Shown here: positions 1 through 6,400 of the stretch, in pieces
Numbering within the stretch: position 1 is the stretch's first letter
Layout: each line of letters opens with the position of its first letter
IMG/VR virus record: IMGVR_UViG_3300043425_000570
Coordinates: 1-35,376 of that record
From: a virus
Direction: 5' to 3' (one strand)
Length of the DNA stretch: 35,376 bases
The notes under the pieces: generated by a model
The model's input: only the letters and a program-made list of their open reading frames with translations
What the model was told of the DNA's origin: nothing
The model's database searches: none
Translations under genes and position numbers: made by a program

Positions 1-1
1 A

Positions 2-349
2 AGAATCAAGATTGGTAGTCAGGTTTGGACTGTAGAAGAACGCACAAAGAATACAGATGGATTACTTAATGATGGCAGTTATGGATATACCATTCAAGAG
101 GGAAATATCATCGTAATTGATAAAGCTGCCACTCCTAGTCGCAAGCGTCAGGTCCTATTCCATGAATTATTTCACGCAGTAAGATTTTCGTCAGGCAGTT
201 CTGGTATTAAGCCAAACGTAGAAGATGTTCAGCCTAACGAGATCATTGATGTATGGGAACACTACTTTATTGCTATGTACGAAGATGCCTTCCTAACCAT
301 AATTCGTGACAATCCAGACGTAATAAATTACCTACTAAGCAACGAATAA
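2..349 (+). CDS. HExxH putative metallopeptidase-like protein, 5' partial
   Basis: The open frame enters from the window edge and ends at TAA 347-349; about 115 residues are visible. The core is HELFHAVRF (codons near 161-187), which fits the zincin HExxH motif with two histidine ligands and a catalytic glutamate. It follows a short beta-rich stretch (GNIIVIDKAATPSRKRQVLF), an arrangement seen in ImmA/IrrE-like and other small phage zincins. A third metal ligand could be one of the later acidic residues (EDVQPNEIIDVWEHYF). The family is not certain: HExxH alone is short, and the N-terminus is missing. It could be a peptidase or a catalytically inactive regulatory relative. Confidence 0.7.
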   Translation, partial: RIKIGSQVWTVEERTKNTDGLLNDGSYGYTIQEGNIIVIDKAATPSRKRQVLFHELFHAVRFSSGSSGIKPNVEDVQPNEIIDVWEHYFIAMYEDAFLTIIRDNPDVINYLLSNE

Positions 350-352
350 TAC

Positions 353-381
353 TTGACAAATCCTAACTCAGAGAGTAGAAT
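353..381 (+). promoter_or_regulatory. Sigma70-type promoter for a leaderless gene
   Basis: TTGACA (353-358), a 17-base spacer and TAGAAT (376-381). Six bases follow and then ATG at 388, so transcription should start at or beside the start codon. No Shine-Dalgarno sequence is visible. Confidence 0.8.
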
Positions 382-387
382 ATATAC

Positions 388-576
388 ATGAGCGTAGATG
401 AAAAAGATGAAAGAGAAGAAGTTTGGGAATGGCTTCAGATTGGTATAGACAAGGGTTGGGTAACTGAGCCATTCTGCTACACGCATGATGGAGATCCATA
501 CATGTCAGAAGAAGAAGAAAAAGAGTGGGAAGATGGCGGAGACCCATGTTCTCCAGTAATTAAAATTCTAGCGTAA
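388..576 (+). CDS. Small acidic hypothetical protein
   Basis: A 62-residue, strongly acidic protein with many Glu and Asp residues and a run SEEEEKEWEDG near positions 40-50. I do not recognise a family. The ATG lies seven bases after a strong -10 box, so the mRNA is predicted to be leaderless. The stop is 11 bases before the protease gene, so the two are probably co-transcribed. Very acidic small phage proteins are sometimes DNA mimics or inhibitors, but nothing here proves that. Confidence 0.65.
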   Translation: MSVDEKDEREEVWEWLQIGIDKGWVTEPFCYTHDGDPYMSEEEEKEWEDGGDPCSPVIKILA

Positions 577-587
577 AGAAAAAGGGT

Positions 588-1364
588 ATGAAGAAAACAG
601 CAATTATTTTGGGTGCACTACTTGCATCTGTATCACTATCACCAGCACAGGCTGCTGAAACAAAATCACTAGCAATTATTGACTCATACTTTGACAATGC
701 GTCAGTATGTGTTGCTAGCAGTGGATGTAATATCACGTTGGCCTCAAAGCCAGCACTAATCTCTAATCCAGCTAACCATGGAAATGGAATGGTAGAGGTT
801 GCAAAACGACAGAATCCAAATCTAAAGATTATTACAGTAAGGTCTGCCAATACATCTGCAAAGGCCACTAATGAGATGACAACTGGAGACTTTATCCGTG
901 CATTGATTTGGGTAAACAATAACTCATCTAACATTGGTGCTGTATCTATTTCTAGAGCATTTAATGGTAATAAGGCCTGTTCTCCAAATACAGCAGGTAC
1001 AGCAGAGTTTGGTGGTGCTACTAAGGCAGACCAAACGATCAAAGGCCTGATTGCATCCCTATCAGCTAAGGGTATTCCAGTATTTGCTGCAACAGGAAAT
1101 AAGTTTGGTGCACCAGTGGACTATCCTGCTTGTCTTGTAGAAACTAATTCTGTTAGTGTAGGAGCATTAAATAAGACTGGTCAAGCAGTTAGCTCATTCT
1201 CTTTTGACAGTAACACAGACTACTTTGCAACGTCAATAGTATACTCATACAAGTCGTCAGTATTCGGTTTAATTCCAAATACTACATCTGCTGGTAACGT
1301 TGCTGTGGCTGCAAAATTTGTTTCTGGAATTCTTGACACCAAGTTTGTAAATGTGATACCATAG
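588..1364 (+). CDS. Secreted subtilisin-like (S8) serine protease
   Basis: A 258-residue protein with a signal peptide: KK at positions 2-3, a hydrophobic core at 5-17 and a likely AQA cleavage site at 20-22. The mature part shows the S8 catalytic set in order: Asp32 (LAIIDSYFD), His64 (NHGNGM), oxyanion-hole Asn171 (FAATGN) and Ser234 in TTSAGNVAVAA, where subtilases have GTSxAxP. The stretch DYPACLVETNSVSVGAL (178-194) is typical of the subtilase fold. At about 235 mature residues it is a minimal catalytic domain. The serine motif lacks the usual Pro. AAGGG-type ribosome binding bases precede ATG 588. An exported protease could act on host surface proteins; that role is inference. Confidence 0.82.
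   Translation: MKKTAIILGALLASVSLSPAQAAETKSLAIIDSYFDNASVCVASSGCNITLASKPALISNPANHGNGMVEVAKRQNPNLKIITVRSANTSAKATNEMTTGDFIRALIWVNNNSSNIGAVSISRAFNGNKACSPNTAGTAEFGGATKADQTIKGLIASLSAKGIPVFAATGNKFGAPVDYPACLVETNSVSVGALNKTGQAVSSFSFDSNTDYFATSIVYSYKSSVFGLIPNTTSAGNVAVAAKFVSGILDTKFVNVIP
1333..1362 (+). promoter_or_regulatory. Promoter inside the protease 3' end, reading into tRNA-Asn
   Basis: TTGACA (1333-1338) and, 18 bases on, TACCAT (1357-1362) preceded by TG at 1354-1355 (extended -10). It overlaps the last codons of the protease gene. The predicted start lies about 28 bases before the tRNA-Asn gene. Confidence 0.5.
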
Positions 1365-1396
1365 TATTAAAGGAAGTCCATCCTTAAACGGACGAT

Positions 1397-1469
1397 TGGG
1401 ACATAGCTCAGCTGGCAGAGCGTTCGACTGTTAATCGAAATGTCGCAGGTTCGATCCCTGCTGTCCCAG
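1397..1469 (+). tRNA. tRNA-Asn (anticodon GUU)
   Basis: Acceptor TGGGACA pairs with TGTCCCA (1462-1468), with discriminator G. D stem GCTC/GAGC, anticodon stem TTCGA/TCGAA around loop CTGTTAA, and T arm GCAGG-TTCGATC-CCTGC. It has 73 bases and no encoded CCA. Confidence 0.95.
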
Positions 1470-1536
1470 CTAATGGTTCCGCTTGCACCACTCCTCGGGT
1501 ATAGGATAAAAGCAAGCAACACAATTAAATAGAGAT

Positions 1537-1578
1537 CCTTCCAAATTAATATAAGTTTGGAAAGAAATGTGCTATACT
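1537..1578 (+). promoter_or_regulatory. Inverted repeat plus extended -10 promoter of the HNH gene
   Basis: TTCCAAA (1539-1545) and TTTGGAA (1556-1562) are perfect inverted arms around a 10-base AT-rich centre covering the expected -35 area. TG-C-TATACT (1570-1578) is an extended -10, and ATG 1585 follows six bases later. The repeat could be an operator or a terminator-like hairpin. Confidence 0.5.
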
Positions 1579-1584
1579 AAGTTT

Positions 1585-2016
1585 ATGAAAACTTGTAGTA
1601 AATGCGGTATTGAAAAAGATTTTGATATGTTCAATAAAAAGCATGGTAAGCCTCAATCAGTGTGTAAAACGTGCCACTCTATATATCGTAAACAACACTA
1701 TCAGGATAATAAACAAAAGTATATTGATAAAGCTGCAAAAAACAAAAACACTTATCGTGATGACTATTATAAATGGTTATCCACAAAGTCTTGCATAGAC
1801 TGTGGTAATTCGGACATTAGGGTTTTAGAGCAAGATCATTTAAGAGATAAAAGCTTTAATGTCTCTAGAATGGTTGGGGTACTTACTTTAGAAACCCTTA
1901 TGAATGAATTAGATAAGTGTGAAACTGTTTGTGCAAATTGTCATAGAATTAGAACAGTCACTAGAGGTGGTTGGTCTAAGTCTAATTTCGGGGATATAGT
2001 TCAACGGCTAGAATGA
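1585..2016 (+). CDS. HNH endonuclease (homing type)
   Basis: A 143-residue protein. Two N-terminal zinc pairs (CSKC, CKTC; residues 4-32) form a finger, followed by a basic linker and a C-terminal HNH/zinc module: CIDCG near residue 71, EQDHL with the catalytic His near 86, and CANCHRIRT near 117. This is the usual order for small phage HNH nucleases. I chose ATG 1585 over the in-frame ATG 1567 because the -10 TATACT (1573-1578) lies between them and the next six bases lead to ATG 1585. The last eight codons plus the stop lie inside tRNA-Gly. Insertion into a tRNA cluster suggests a selfish mobile gene. Confidence 0.85.
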   Translation: MKTCSKCGIEKDFDMFNKKHGKPQSVCKTCHSIYRKQHYQDNKQKYIDKAAKNKNTYRDDYYKWLSTKSCIDCGNSDIRVLEQDHLRDKSFNVSRMVGVLTLETLMNELDKCETVCANCHRIRTVTRGGWSKSNFGDIVQRLE

Positions 2017-2061
2017 GACTCTTCCAAAGTTTAGATGAGGTTTCGATTACCTCTATCCCCT
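1990..2061 (+). tRNA. tRNA-Gly (anticodon UCC)
   Basis: Acceptor GGGGATA pairs with TATCCCC (2054-2060), with discriminator T. Anticodon stem AGACT/AGTTT has one G-U pair and encloses loop CTTCCAA; the T arm is GAGGT-TTCGATT-ACCTC. Its first 27 bases also encode the end of the HNH protein. Confidence 0.9.
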
Positions 2062-2512
2062 CTATAGGCTAATCACCTATACGTGTACAAGTGCACGTAA
2101 AAAATTCAACACTTGTTGCTGTCCAGGCAGTAGATACTCTGGCGTGTAGGTAATCTCACGATATAGGTTCGGGGTTGGTCACCCGTCTTAGGAAACGACT
2201 CAGGGATATGGATCTGATTAATCTGATATCCCACTTGAACAGATGGTGTAATAGGCAACACGGCACTGATCAGCAAGCTAGAGGTTCGACTCCTCTTCTG
2301 TTCGCAAACACAGCAACGACGGTTTCTGTGGAGTATGGCCGAATAATTCCCAGAGTCAAATGGGGGGAATAAGGCAACTTGGGGACTAGCGTCCAAGCTT
2401 AGCAAGCTAAACTGAGGGTGTGCTCAAAAGCGGATCTTACAGAACCGTATTGACTAGGCACTGGTGGTAAAAGGCAATCCACCTACTCACCCTCCCAGTA
2501 ATGGGGGGTTCT
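2062..2512 (+). other. Hairpin-rich spacer in the tRNA cluster (possible structured RNAs)
   Basis: About 450 bases with no convincing protein gene but many inverted repeats: TATAGG-CTAATCA-CCTATA (2063-2081), ACGTG/CACGT (2081-2098), CCAG/CTGG near 2116-2140, CGTG/CACG near 2140-2160, GGGATAT (2203-2209)/ATATCCC (2226-2232), CACAG/CTGTG near 2309-2330, ATTCCC/GGGAAT near 2345-2370, CTTGG/CCAAG near 2379-2398, GAGGGTG/CACCCTC closing about 80 bases (near 2414-2493), GGTGG/CCACC nested inside it, and CCCTCC/GGGGGG near 2490-2508, which would compete with CACCCTC. It also holds the tRNA-like gene at 2237-2304. The phrase AATAGGCAA, AATAAGGCAA or TAAAAGGCAA recurs in three hairpins like a D loop. 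It may hold decayed or highly divergent tRNA-like genes; I cannot assign an identity. Confidence 0.5.
2237..2304 (+). tRNA. tRNA-like gene lacking a normal anticodon arm
   Basis: Three of the four tRNA arms are perfect: acceptor GAACAGA/TCTGTTC (2237-2243, 2297-2303) with discriminator G, D arm GTGT-AATAGGCA-ACAC (2246-2261), and T arm AGAGG-TTCGACT-CCTCT (2280-2296). Only 18 bases lie between the D and T stems (2262-2279), where a tRNA needs about 22-23. Those 18 contain the palindrome CTGATCAG (2266-2273), as if a CTGA/TCAG stem had lost its 7-base loop. No anticodon can be read. It is either a deletion pseudogene or an unusual tRNA-like RNA. Confidence 0.55.
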
Positions 2513-2586
2513 GGCTCCATAGCTCAGTTGGTTAGAGCACCACCCTGTCACGGTGGGGGTCGTGGGTTCAAGTCCCATTGGAGTCG
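2513..2586 (+). tRNA. tRNA-Asp (anticodon GUC)
   Basis: Acceptor GGCTCCA pairs with TGGAGTC (2579-2585, one G-U pair), with discriminator G. D arm GCTC/GAGC, anticodon arm CCACC-CTGTCAC-GGTGG, and T arm with loop TTCAAGT. It has 74 bases and no encoded CCA. Confidence 0.95.
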
Positions 2587-2587
2587 C

Positions 2588-2662
2588 AAAAAGTGGTGAA
2601 GTGGAGTATGTTGCAACTAAACTCTTCGTAAGAAACCCAGTGATGCTGGACATCCACTTTTT
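2588..2662 (+). ncRNA. 75-base element closed by a 9-bp inverted repeat between two tRNAs
   Basis: AAAAAGTGG (2588-2596) and CCACTTTTT (2654-2662) are perfectly complementary and fill the gap between tRNA-Asp and tRNA-Thr. Smaller hairpins lie inside: CCAG-TGATG-CTGG, GAGT/ACTC and CTT-CGT-AAG. The end could act as a weak terminator (stem then T run), a tRNA processing stem, or the closing helix of a small RNA. It has no T loop, so it is not a tRNA. Confidence 0.45.
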
Positions 2663-2664
2663 AT

Positions 2665-2737
2665 GCCTCCATAGCTCATCTGGTAGAGCGACGCACTTGT
2701 AATGCGTAGGTGACGGGTTCAAGTCCTGTTGGAGGCT
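2665..2737 (+). tRNA. tRNA-Thr (anticodon UGU)
   Basis: Acceptor GCCTCCA pairs with TGGAGGC (2730-2736), with discriminator T. D stem GCTC/GAGC, anticodon stem ACGCA/TGCGT around loop CTTGTAA, and T loop TTCAAGT. It has 73 bases. Confidence 0.95.
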
Positions 2738-2752
2738 CTCAGAAGGGGATTT

Positions 2753-3439
2753 ATGGAAAAGCCAGCAATAAGTACACAGCAAGCTAATAACTTTAATATT
2801 TGGTATGAAACAGAAGATCCTAACTTTATTGAAATCTCTATGAAATCCAATATTCCAAGAAATTGGCTATCTTATCAGAACATATTGATTGGCAGACATA
2901 AAGACTCTATCATTAAACCAATCAATAGGTATGTTGAAAGGCTTGTCCCATCACCAGAGCTAGTAAGTATTAAAGATAATATAGTTAGGCTTCGCCAGGG
3001 AAACCATGCAGAAATATTTTTATTAGAAAGGGATGATGGGTCATTCTACAACGTGGATAGGCCCTGGATGCGTCAATACTACAATACCTCGCAATCTGGG
3101 TACGATACTCCCAATGGATGCTTTCCAGGAGCTTATAAGTTCTATGTTCCTTGGATATTAGATGAGTCAGCTTATGTAAGTATAGAGCCTGTAGAGGATA
3201 GCCCTTTTTATGTATATCCACAAGCTATGAATTGTCATCCTATAGAAAAAAGTTTAGAATATCTGCATCCGTTCTTTGTTCCATTTCATTTTAAAAGGCT
3301 AGGTGATCATATGGTAACGGAAAAATTTGGCAAAATAAAAAGACAGTCCCCAATGTTTGACATGGTTTTTTCTGCAACTGATATAATGATAGATAGGATT
3401 AAGGAATTTTATGAAAAAGAAGAGCCATCAAATAATTAA
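2753..3439 (+). CDS. Hypothetical protein, first gene of the modification operon
   Basis: A 228-residue soluble protein. ATG 2753 is chosen because AGAAGGGGA lies just before it and an earlier in-frame start would begin inside tRNA-Thr. I do not recognise the family with confidence. Its C-terminal half (a VSIEPVEDSPF segment, then VPFHFKR and KFGKIKRQSPMFDMVF) has the same order of elements as the two proteins encoded next, where the parallel piece reads KGTPLxQxIPFxR, so it may be a diverged third member. It overlaps the next gene by 29 bases, which implies translational coupling. Confidence 0.7.
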   Translation: MEKPAISTQQANNFNIWYETEDPNFIEISMKSNIPRNWLSYQNILIGRHKDSIIKPINRYVERLVPSPELVSIKDNIVRLRQGNHAEIFLLERDDGSFYNVDRPWMRQYYNTSQSGYDTPNGCFPGAYKFYVPWILDESAYVSIEPVEDSPFYVYPQAMNCHPIEKSLEYLHPFFVPFHFKRLGDHMVTEKFGKIKRQSPMFDMVFSATDIMIDRIKEFYEKEEPSNN

Positions 3440-4151
3440 GTTTTATCCCCTAAACGATAAGACCATAACCTTTACACCAGAGCCAAAGCCAGCATCTAAA
3501 GCAATTCCAGAATGGTACAAGCAGCAGCCAGGAACTATGGATAACGGAGAGTCATTATCTAAATTTGGACAGCCTACCAATACTGTAAAGAAATGCTTAC
3601 CAATCTTTGATGCCATTACTGCTGGATATATTTTAGTTGCACCATCTGACATTTTTATTGATGCCTCAGATCCAGAAAAGCTTACCTATCAAATACCAGC
3701 ACCATTGTCTCCATTCAAGGCAGATCTATTCGCAAGTCACGAGAGAAAGCAGTATAGCTATCTTCCAATGCCAGCAGAGGTATATCACCAAGACCTTCTC
3801 AGAATTATGCCATTTTGGATAGCATCTACTCCACCAGGATACAGTGCACTGTTCCTTGATCCAATAAATAGAGACATTTCTCCACTAACAGCAATAACTG
3901 GAATAATTGATACAGATGGCTATCCATCGGATGGACACTTCTCATTTAAGGTCCAAGCTGGCTTTGTTGGTGTAATTAAGCAAGGAACTCCTCTAGTACA
4001 GATCATTCCATTTAGAAGGGAAGACTGGAAGATGGAAGTGGCTGACCCACAAGAGTCAGAAGGCTTCCTCAAAAAACACAGAATGAATCTTAGAAGCACT
4101 TTTAGTAATGGATATAAAAATAAGTTTAGATCACCAAAGGAGTATAAGTGA
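3411..4151 (+). CDS. Phage protein of a DUF6065-like family, copy 1
   Basis: A 246-residue protein, a clear paralogue of the next gene. Shared signatures run in the same order: IPEWYK or VPEWYR near residue 35, KKCLPIFDAITAGY or TKMCMPYFDALTAGY, TPPGYS, SGIVDSD or TGIIDTDGY, and GTPLVQIIPFRRDxW. This set resembles the family I recall as DUF6065 in environmental phages; no enzymatic function is known to me. ATG 3411 has AAGGA upstream. It ends in a TGA that overlaps the GTG start of copy 2. Neighbours are oxygenases and glycosyltransferases, so a role in the same modification system is likely but unproven. Confidence 0.75.
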   Translation: MKKKSHQIIKFYPLNDKTITFTPEPKPASKAIPEWYKQQPGTMDNGESLSKFGQPTNTVKKCLPIFDAITAGYILVAPSDIFIDASDPEKLTYQIPAPLSPFKADLFASHERKQYSYLPMPAEVYHQDLLRIMPFWIASTPPGYSALFLDPINRDISPLTAITGIIDTDGYPSDGHFSFKVQAGFVGVIKQGTPLVQIIPFRREDWKMEVADPQESEGFLKKHRMNLRSTFSNGYKNKFRSPKEYK

Positions 4152-4921
4152 ATGACCAGCCACTCAATATCACCTTTATTCCATCTTATTTGAAAAATGG
4201 TGAAACTCCTTATCTAAATGCTGAACCAGCAGTTAAGCATGTTCCAGAATGGTATAGGTCATTAGCTCGCCACGACGTCTCTAATAGTGATATAACTTTA
4301 AATCCTCAAAACCACATTGGCACTGACGGAGCCCAGGTATCTACAAAGATGTGTATGCCATATTTTGACGCACTTACTGCTGGATACTACTATTGCTTAG
4401 AAGATGATTTATACGTTGATATGGATGAGCTGGGGCACCCAATTCTTTCTTGGAAGGGTGATACCATGCTAGTCGATACAAGGCCAATATTCGATGTTCC
4501 CCTGCCAGACAATTGTCATCCAATACACTATGGCTGGAGAATGACTTGGTATTATGAAACTCCGCCAGGGTATTCTGTCCTAATAACACATCCTATGAAT
4601 AGACATGAGCTTCCATTCTACACCCTATCAGGAATAGTCGATTCAGATATCTGGGGCCTTCCAGTTTTTACTGCATTCTTTTTGAAGCGTAATTTTCGTG
4701 GAGTAATTCCAAAAGGAACTCCACTATTTCAGATGATTCCTTTTAAAAGAGATAGTTGGGAACTAAAGGTAGATCCTTCTCCAGAGTCTATGGATGAGCA
4801 TTGGTTTAGAGCAGAGAATAGAAGATCAATGCTTTATGGGTATTACAAAAAAGTTGCTTGGAGAAAAAAGTTTTTTGGAATTTTCGGCAAAAAAGAAAAA
4901 GAGGTAAACCACGATGACTAG
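4148..4921 (+). CDS. Phage protein of a DUF6065-like family, copy 2
   Basis: 257 residues, beginning at GTG 4148 with AAAGGAG a few bases upstream. It carries the same ordered motifs as the preceding gene: HVPEWYRSLA, MCMPYFDALTAGYYY, ETPPGYSVLITHPMNR, SGIVDSD, and PKGTPLFQMIPFKRDSWE. Compared with copy 1 it has a longer basic tail (KKVAWRKKFFGIFGKKEKE). The two copies differ substantially outside the motifs, so the duplication is not recent. It overlaps the next start by 8 bases. The function is unknown. Confidence 0.75.
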   Translation: MNDQPLNITFIPSYLKNGETPYLNAEPAVKHVPEWYRSLARHDVSNSDITLNPQNHIGTDGAQVSTKMCMPYFDALTAGYYYCLEDDLYVDMDELGHPILSWKGDTMLVDTRPIFDVPLPDNCHPIHYGWRMTWYYETPPGYSVLITHPMNRHELPFYTLSGIVDSDIWGLPVFTAFFLKRNFRGVIPKGTPLFQMIPFKRDSWELKVDPSPESMDEHWFRAENRRSMLYGYYKKVAWRKKFFGIFGKKEKEVNHDD

Positions 4922-5777
4922 TGCCACAATTTCTATAATTTTAGTTGGTTATAAAGATAAAAATTTACACAATGCTGCCATCCATCTAAAAAATGTAACA
5001 GTATCAGATAACTTTATTCACGTGTTTGATCAGCACCCAATTGTGCATTCAAAAGAATTTTCTGAAATTCCTAACTGCCACTACGAGCATAGAATTTGGG
5101 ACAGCATGAAGGGGCCAGCCTATAGAAGAGCTACAAAAGTATTTGATACTTCTGGAGAAGCAGATTATGTCTGCATAATTAGTCCAGACATAGAGCTAAG
5201 TCATGGTTGGGATCTAGAATTAATCTCGAGATTGGGTACCTCAAAAACTATTTTTTCTGGTTCTGGAAATGCTATCGTAAAGCAAAAGGATCTTTTTTCA
5301 ATTGGAGTGGATTATGAACCATCTGACTCTTATTCTCTAACACAAATAGTTGATCGAAACTTTATATTTGGAAGAACAGAATCTTTTGCAGAAATTGTTA
5401 TGCCAGACTTTTTGAAGTACCATGGAGAAAATGAGTATCTGTCTATTGCTTTCCTGTCAGCAGGGTACTCAATAATGTCTATCCCGTCTCAAATGTATAC
5501 AGACTCTAAAGAAAGATCCGTTGAAAATATGTATCACACATTCTCTTTAGAGCATAACTATAACGTAGTAATTGATTTGCTAAATTGTAAAAATGTTTCC
5601 AGGTACAAGATTACAGAGAGTGCCGTAAAAAGCTTTTTAAGCTTTCATCAAATAGATATCTCTAAGATTCATCGTTTACCATACAATGCAGACGACGTAC
5701 TTTACGACCCATATGACCTTAAGATGCACAAGATAGATGCAAGAAGATTCTTAACTGGCACAAAAGCCATTTATTGA
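4914..5777 (+). CDS. Glycosyltransferase, GlcNAc-transferase-like (Skp1 GnT1 family)
   Basis: A 287-residue GT-A-type protein. N-terminal SIILVGYKDKNLHNAAIHL is the nucleotide-binding strand. WDSMKGPAYRRA (62-73) matches the GPxxAR segment of the family, and YVCIISPDIELSHGWD (85-100) matches the metal-binding segment that reads DSHMxFxxxWD in the paralogue at 8460-9410. Family knowledge: PF11397-type enzymes include the polypeptide GlcNAc transferase that modifies hydroxyproline on Skp1. Here the usual DxH/DxD is SPD, so metal use or activity may differ. Two P4H-like oxygenase genes follow directly, which makes a hydroxylate-then-glycosylate pathway plausible. Confidence 0.7.
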   Translation: MTSATISIILVGYKDKNLHNAAIHLKNVTVSDNFIHVFDQHPIVHSKEFSEIPNCHYEHRIWDSMKGPAYRRATKVFDTSGEADYVCIISPDIELSHGWDLELISRLGTSKTIFSGSGNAIVKQKDLFSIGVDYEPSDSYSLTQIVDRNFIFGRTESFAEIVMPDFLKYHGENEYLSIAFLSAGYSIMSIPSQMYTDSKERSVENMYHTFSLEHNYNVVIDLLNCKNVSRYKITESAVKSFLSFHQIDISKIHRLPYNADDVLYDPYDLKMHKIDARRFLTGTKAIY

Positions 5778-5783
5778 TATAAT
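5775..5783 (+). promoter_or_regulatory. Extended -10 promoter inside the operon
   Basis: TG-A-TATAAT (5775-5783) spans the end of the glycosyltransferase gene. A start near 5790 would give a roughly 10-base leader containing GGAGAA before ATG 5800. No clear -35. Confidence 0.5.
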
Positions 5784-5799
5784 TTACTAGGAGAAGAAA

Positions 5800-6399
5800 A
5801 TGCACAGAATTCACATAATTGATAATTTTATTGACCCAGAGGATGCAGCAATCCTAATTGAGGAACAGTCTCGCCCATCTGAGATAAACCCTTATCCAGA
5901 ATACTATAAGGAGCGTTTTGGTGGCACAGCCTTCCCATACAATAAGCGTGTTATGGATCTTTTAGTTAAGTATGGTAGAAAAGCTAATGATGTTCACAAA
6001 GAGGTTAATGGCTTCGTTAACCCTATTTATGTATTTAAAGCATTTGGGTCTGTCTGGGCTCCAGGAACAAAAGGCAGCCTTCACATAGATGCTCAAGGAC
6101 CAGAGCCATTTATAGAGTTTAGTACAATTATCTATTTAAATAGCCCAGACGAATACGAAGGTGGAGTTATCTATTTCCCAAATCAGGATTTTGAGTATAA
6201 GCCAAGACAATATTCAGCTGTGTTTTTCCCCTCAGCTGGGTCTGAATATATTCATGGAATAACTACTGTAACTTCTGGCATGAGAAATACAGCATTATAT
6301 ATGCACACAAGCTTGCCAAACCACGCTGATCCAGACTTCCACTCACAGGAGGAAACTGCTGTCTGGGCAGCAAGAGAAAATAAGAATGTGAGTAAATAA
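5800..6399 (+). CDS. 2OG-Fe(II) oxygenase, prolyl 4-hydroxylase-like, copy 1
   Basis: 199 residues with the double-stranded beta-helix signature: His95 and Asp97 (LHIDAQ), distal His152 (YIHGITTV) and Arg162 (GMRNT), which binds the 2-oxoglutarate carboxylate. FSTIIYLN (near 107-114) and GGVIYFPNQ lie at the usual places. Such enzymes use O2 and 2-oxoglutarate to hydroxylate a protein side chain or small molecule; substrate prediction is not possible from sequence. AGGAG precedes ATG 5800. It is followed within 1 base by a second oxygenase of only moderate similarity. Confidence in the fold is high and in the substrate low. Confidence 0.88.
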   Translation: MHRIHIIDNFIDPEDAAILIEEQSRPSEINPYPEYYKERFGGTAFPYNKRVMDLLVKYGRKANDVHKEVNGFVNPIYVFKAFGSVWAPGTKGSLHIDAQGPEPFIEFSTIIYLNSPDEYEGGVIYFPNQDFEYKPRQYSAVFFPSAGSEYIHGITTVTSGMRNTALYMHTSLPNHADPDFHSQEETAVWAARENKNVSK

Positions 6400-6400
6400 G

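Noticed and set aside
560-1042. Long reverse-strand frame opposite the protease gene
   Set aside because: It mirrors the codons of the signal-peptide subtilase, which has clear catalytic motifs; no promoter or ribosome binding site on the reverse strand.
2106-2405. Reverse and forward protein frames across the tRNA spacer (also 2175-2372 and 2483-2782)
   Set aside because: They run through tRNA-like and tRNA genes and show no recognisable protein features.
2414-2494. tRNA gene closed by GAGGGTG/CACCCTC
   Set aside because: There is no T loop (TTCRANY) and no T stem next to the 3' arm, so it is described only as a tRNA-sized structured unit.
2062-2512. Group I intron or tmRNA in the tRNA spacer
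   Set aside because: I found no conserved intron core, no tag-peptide frame and no tmRNA ends; the hairpins do not form either fold by eye.
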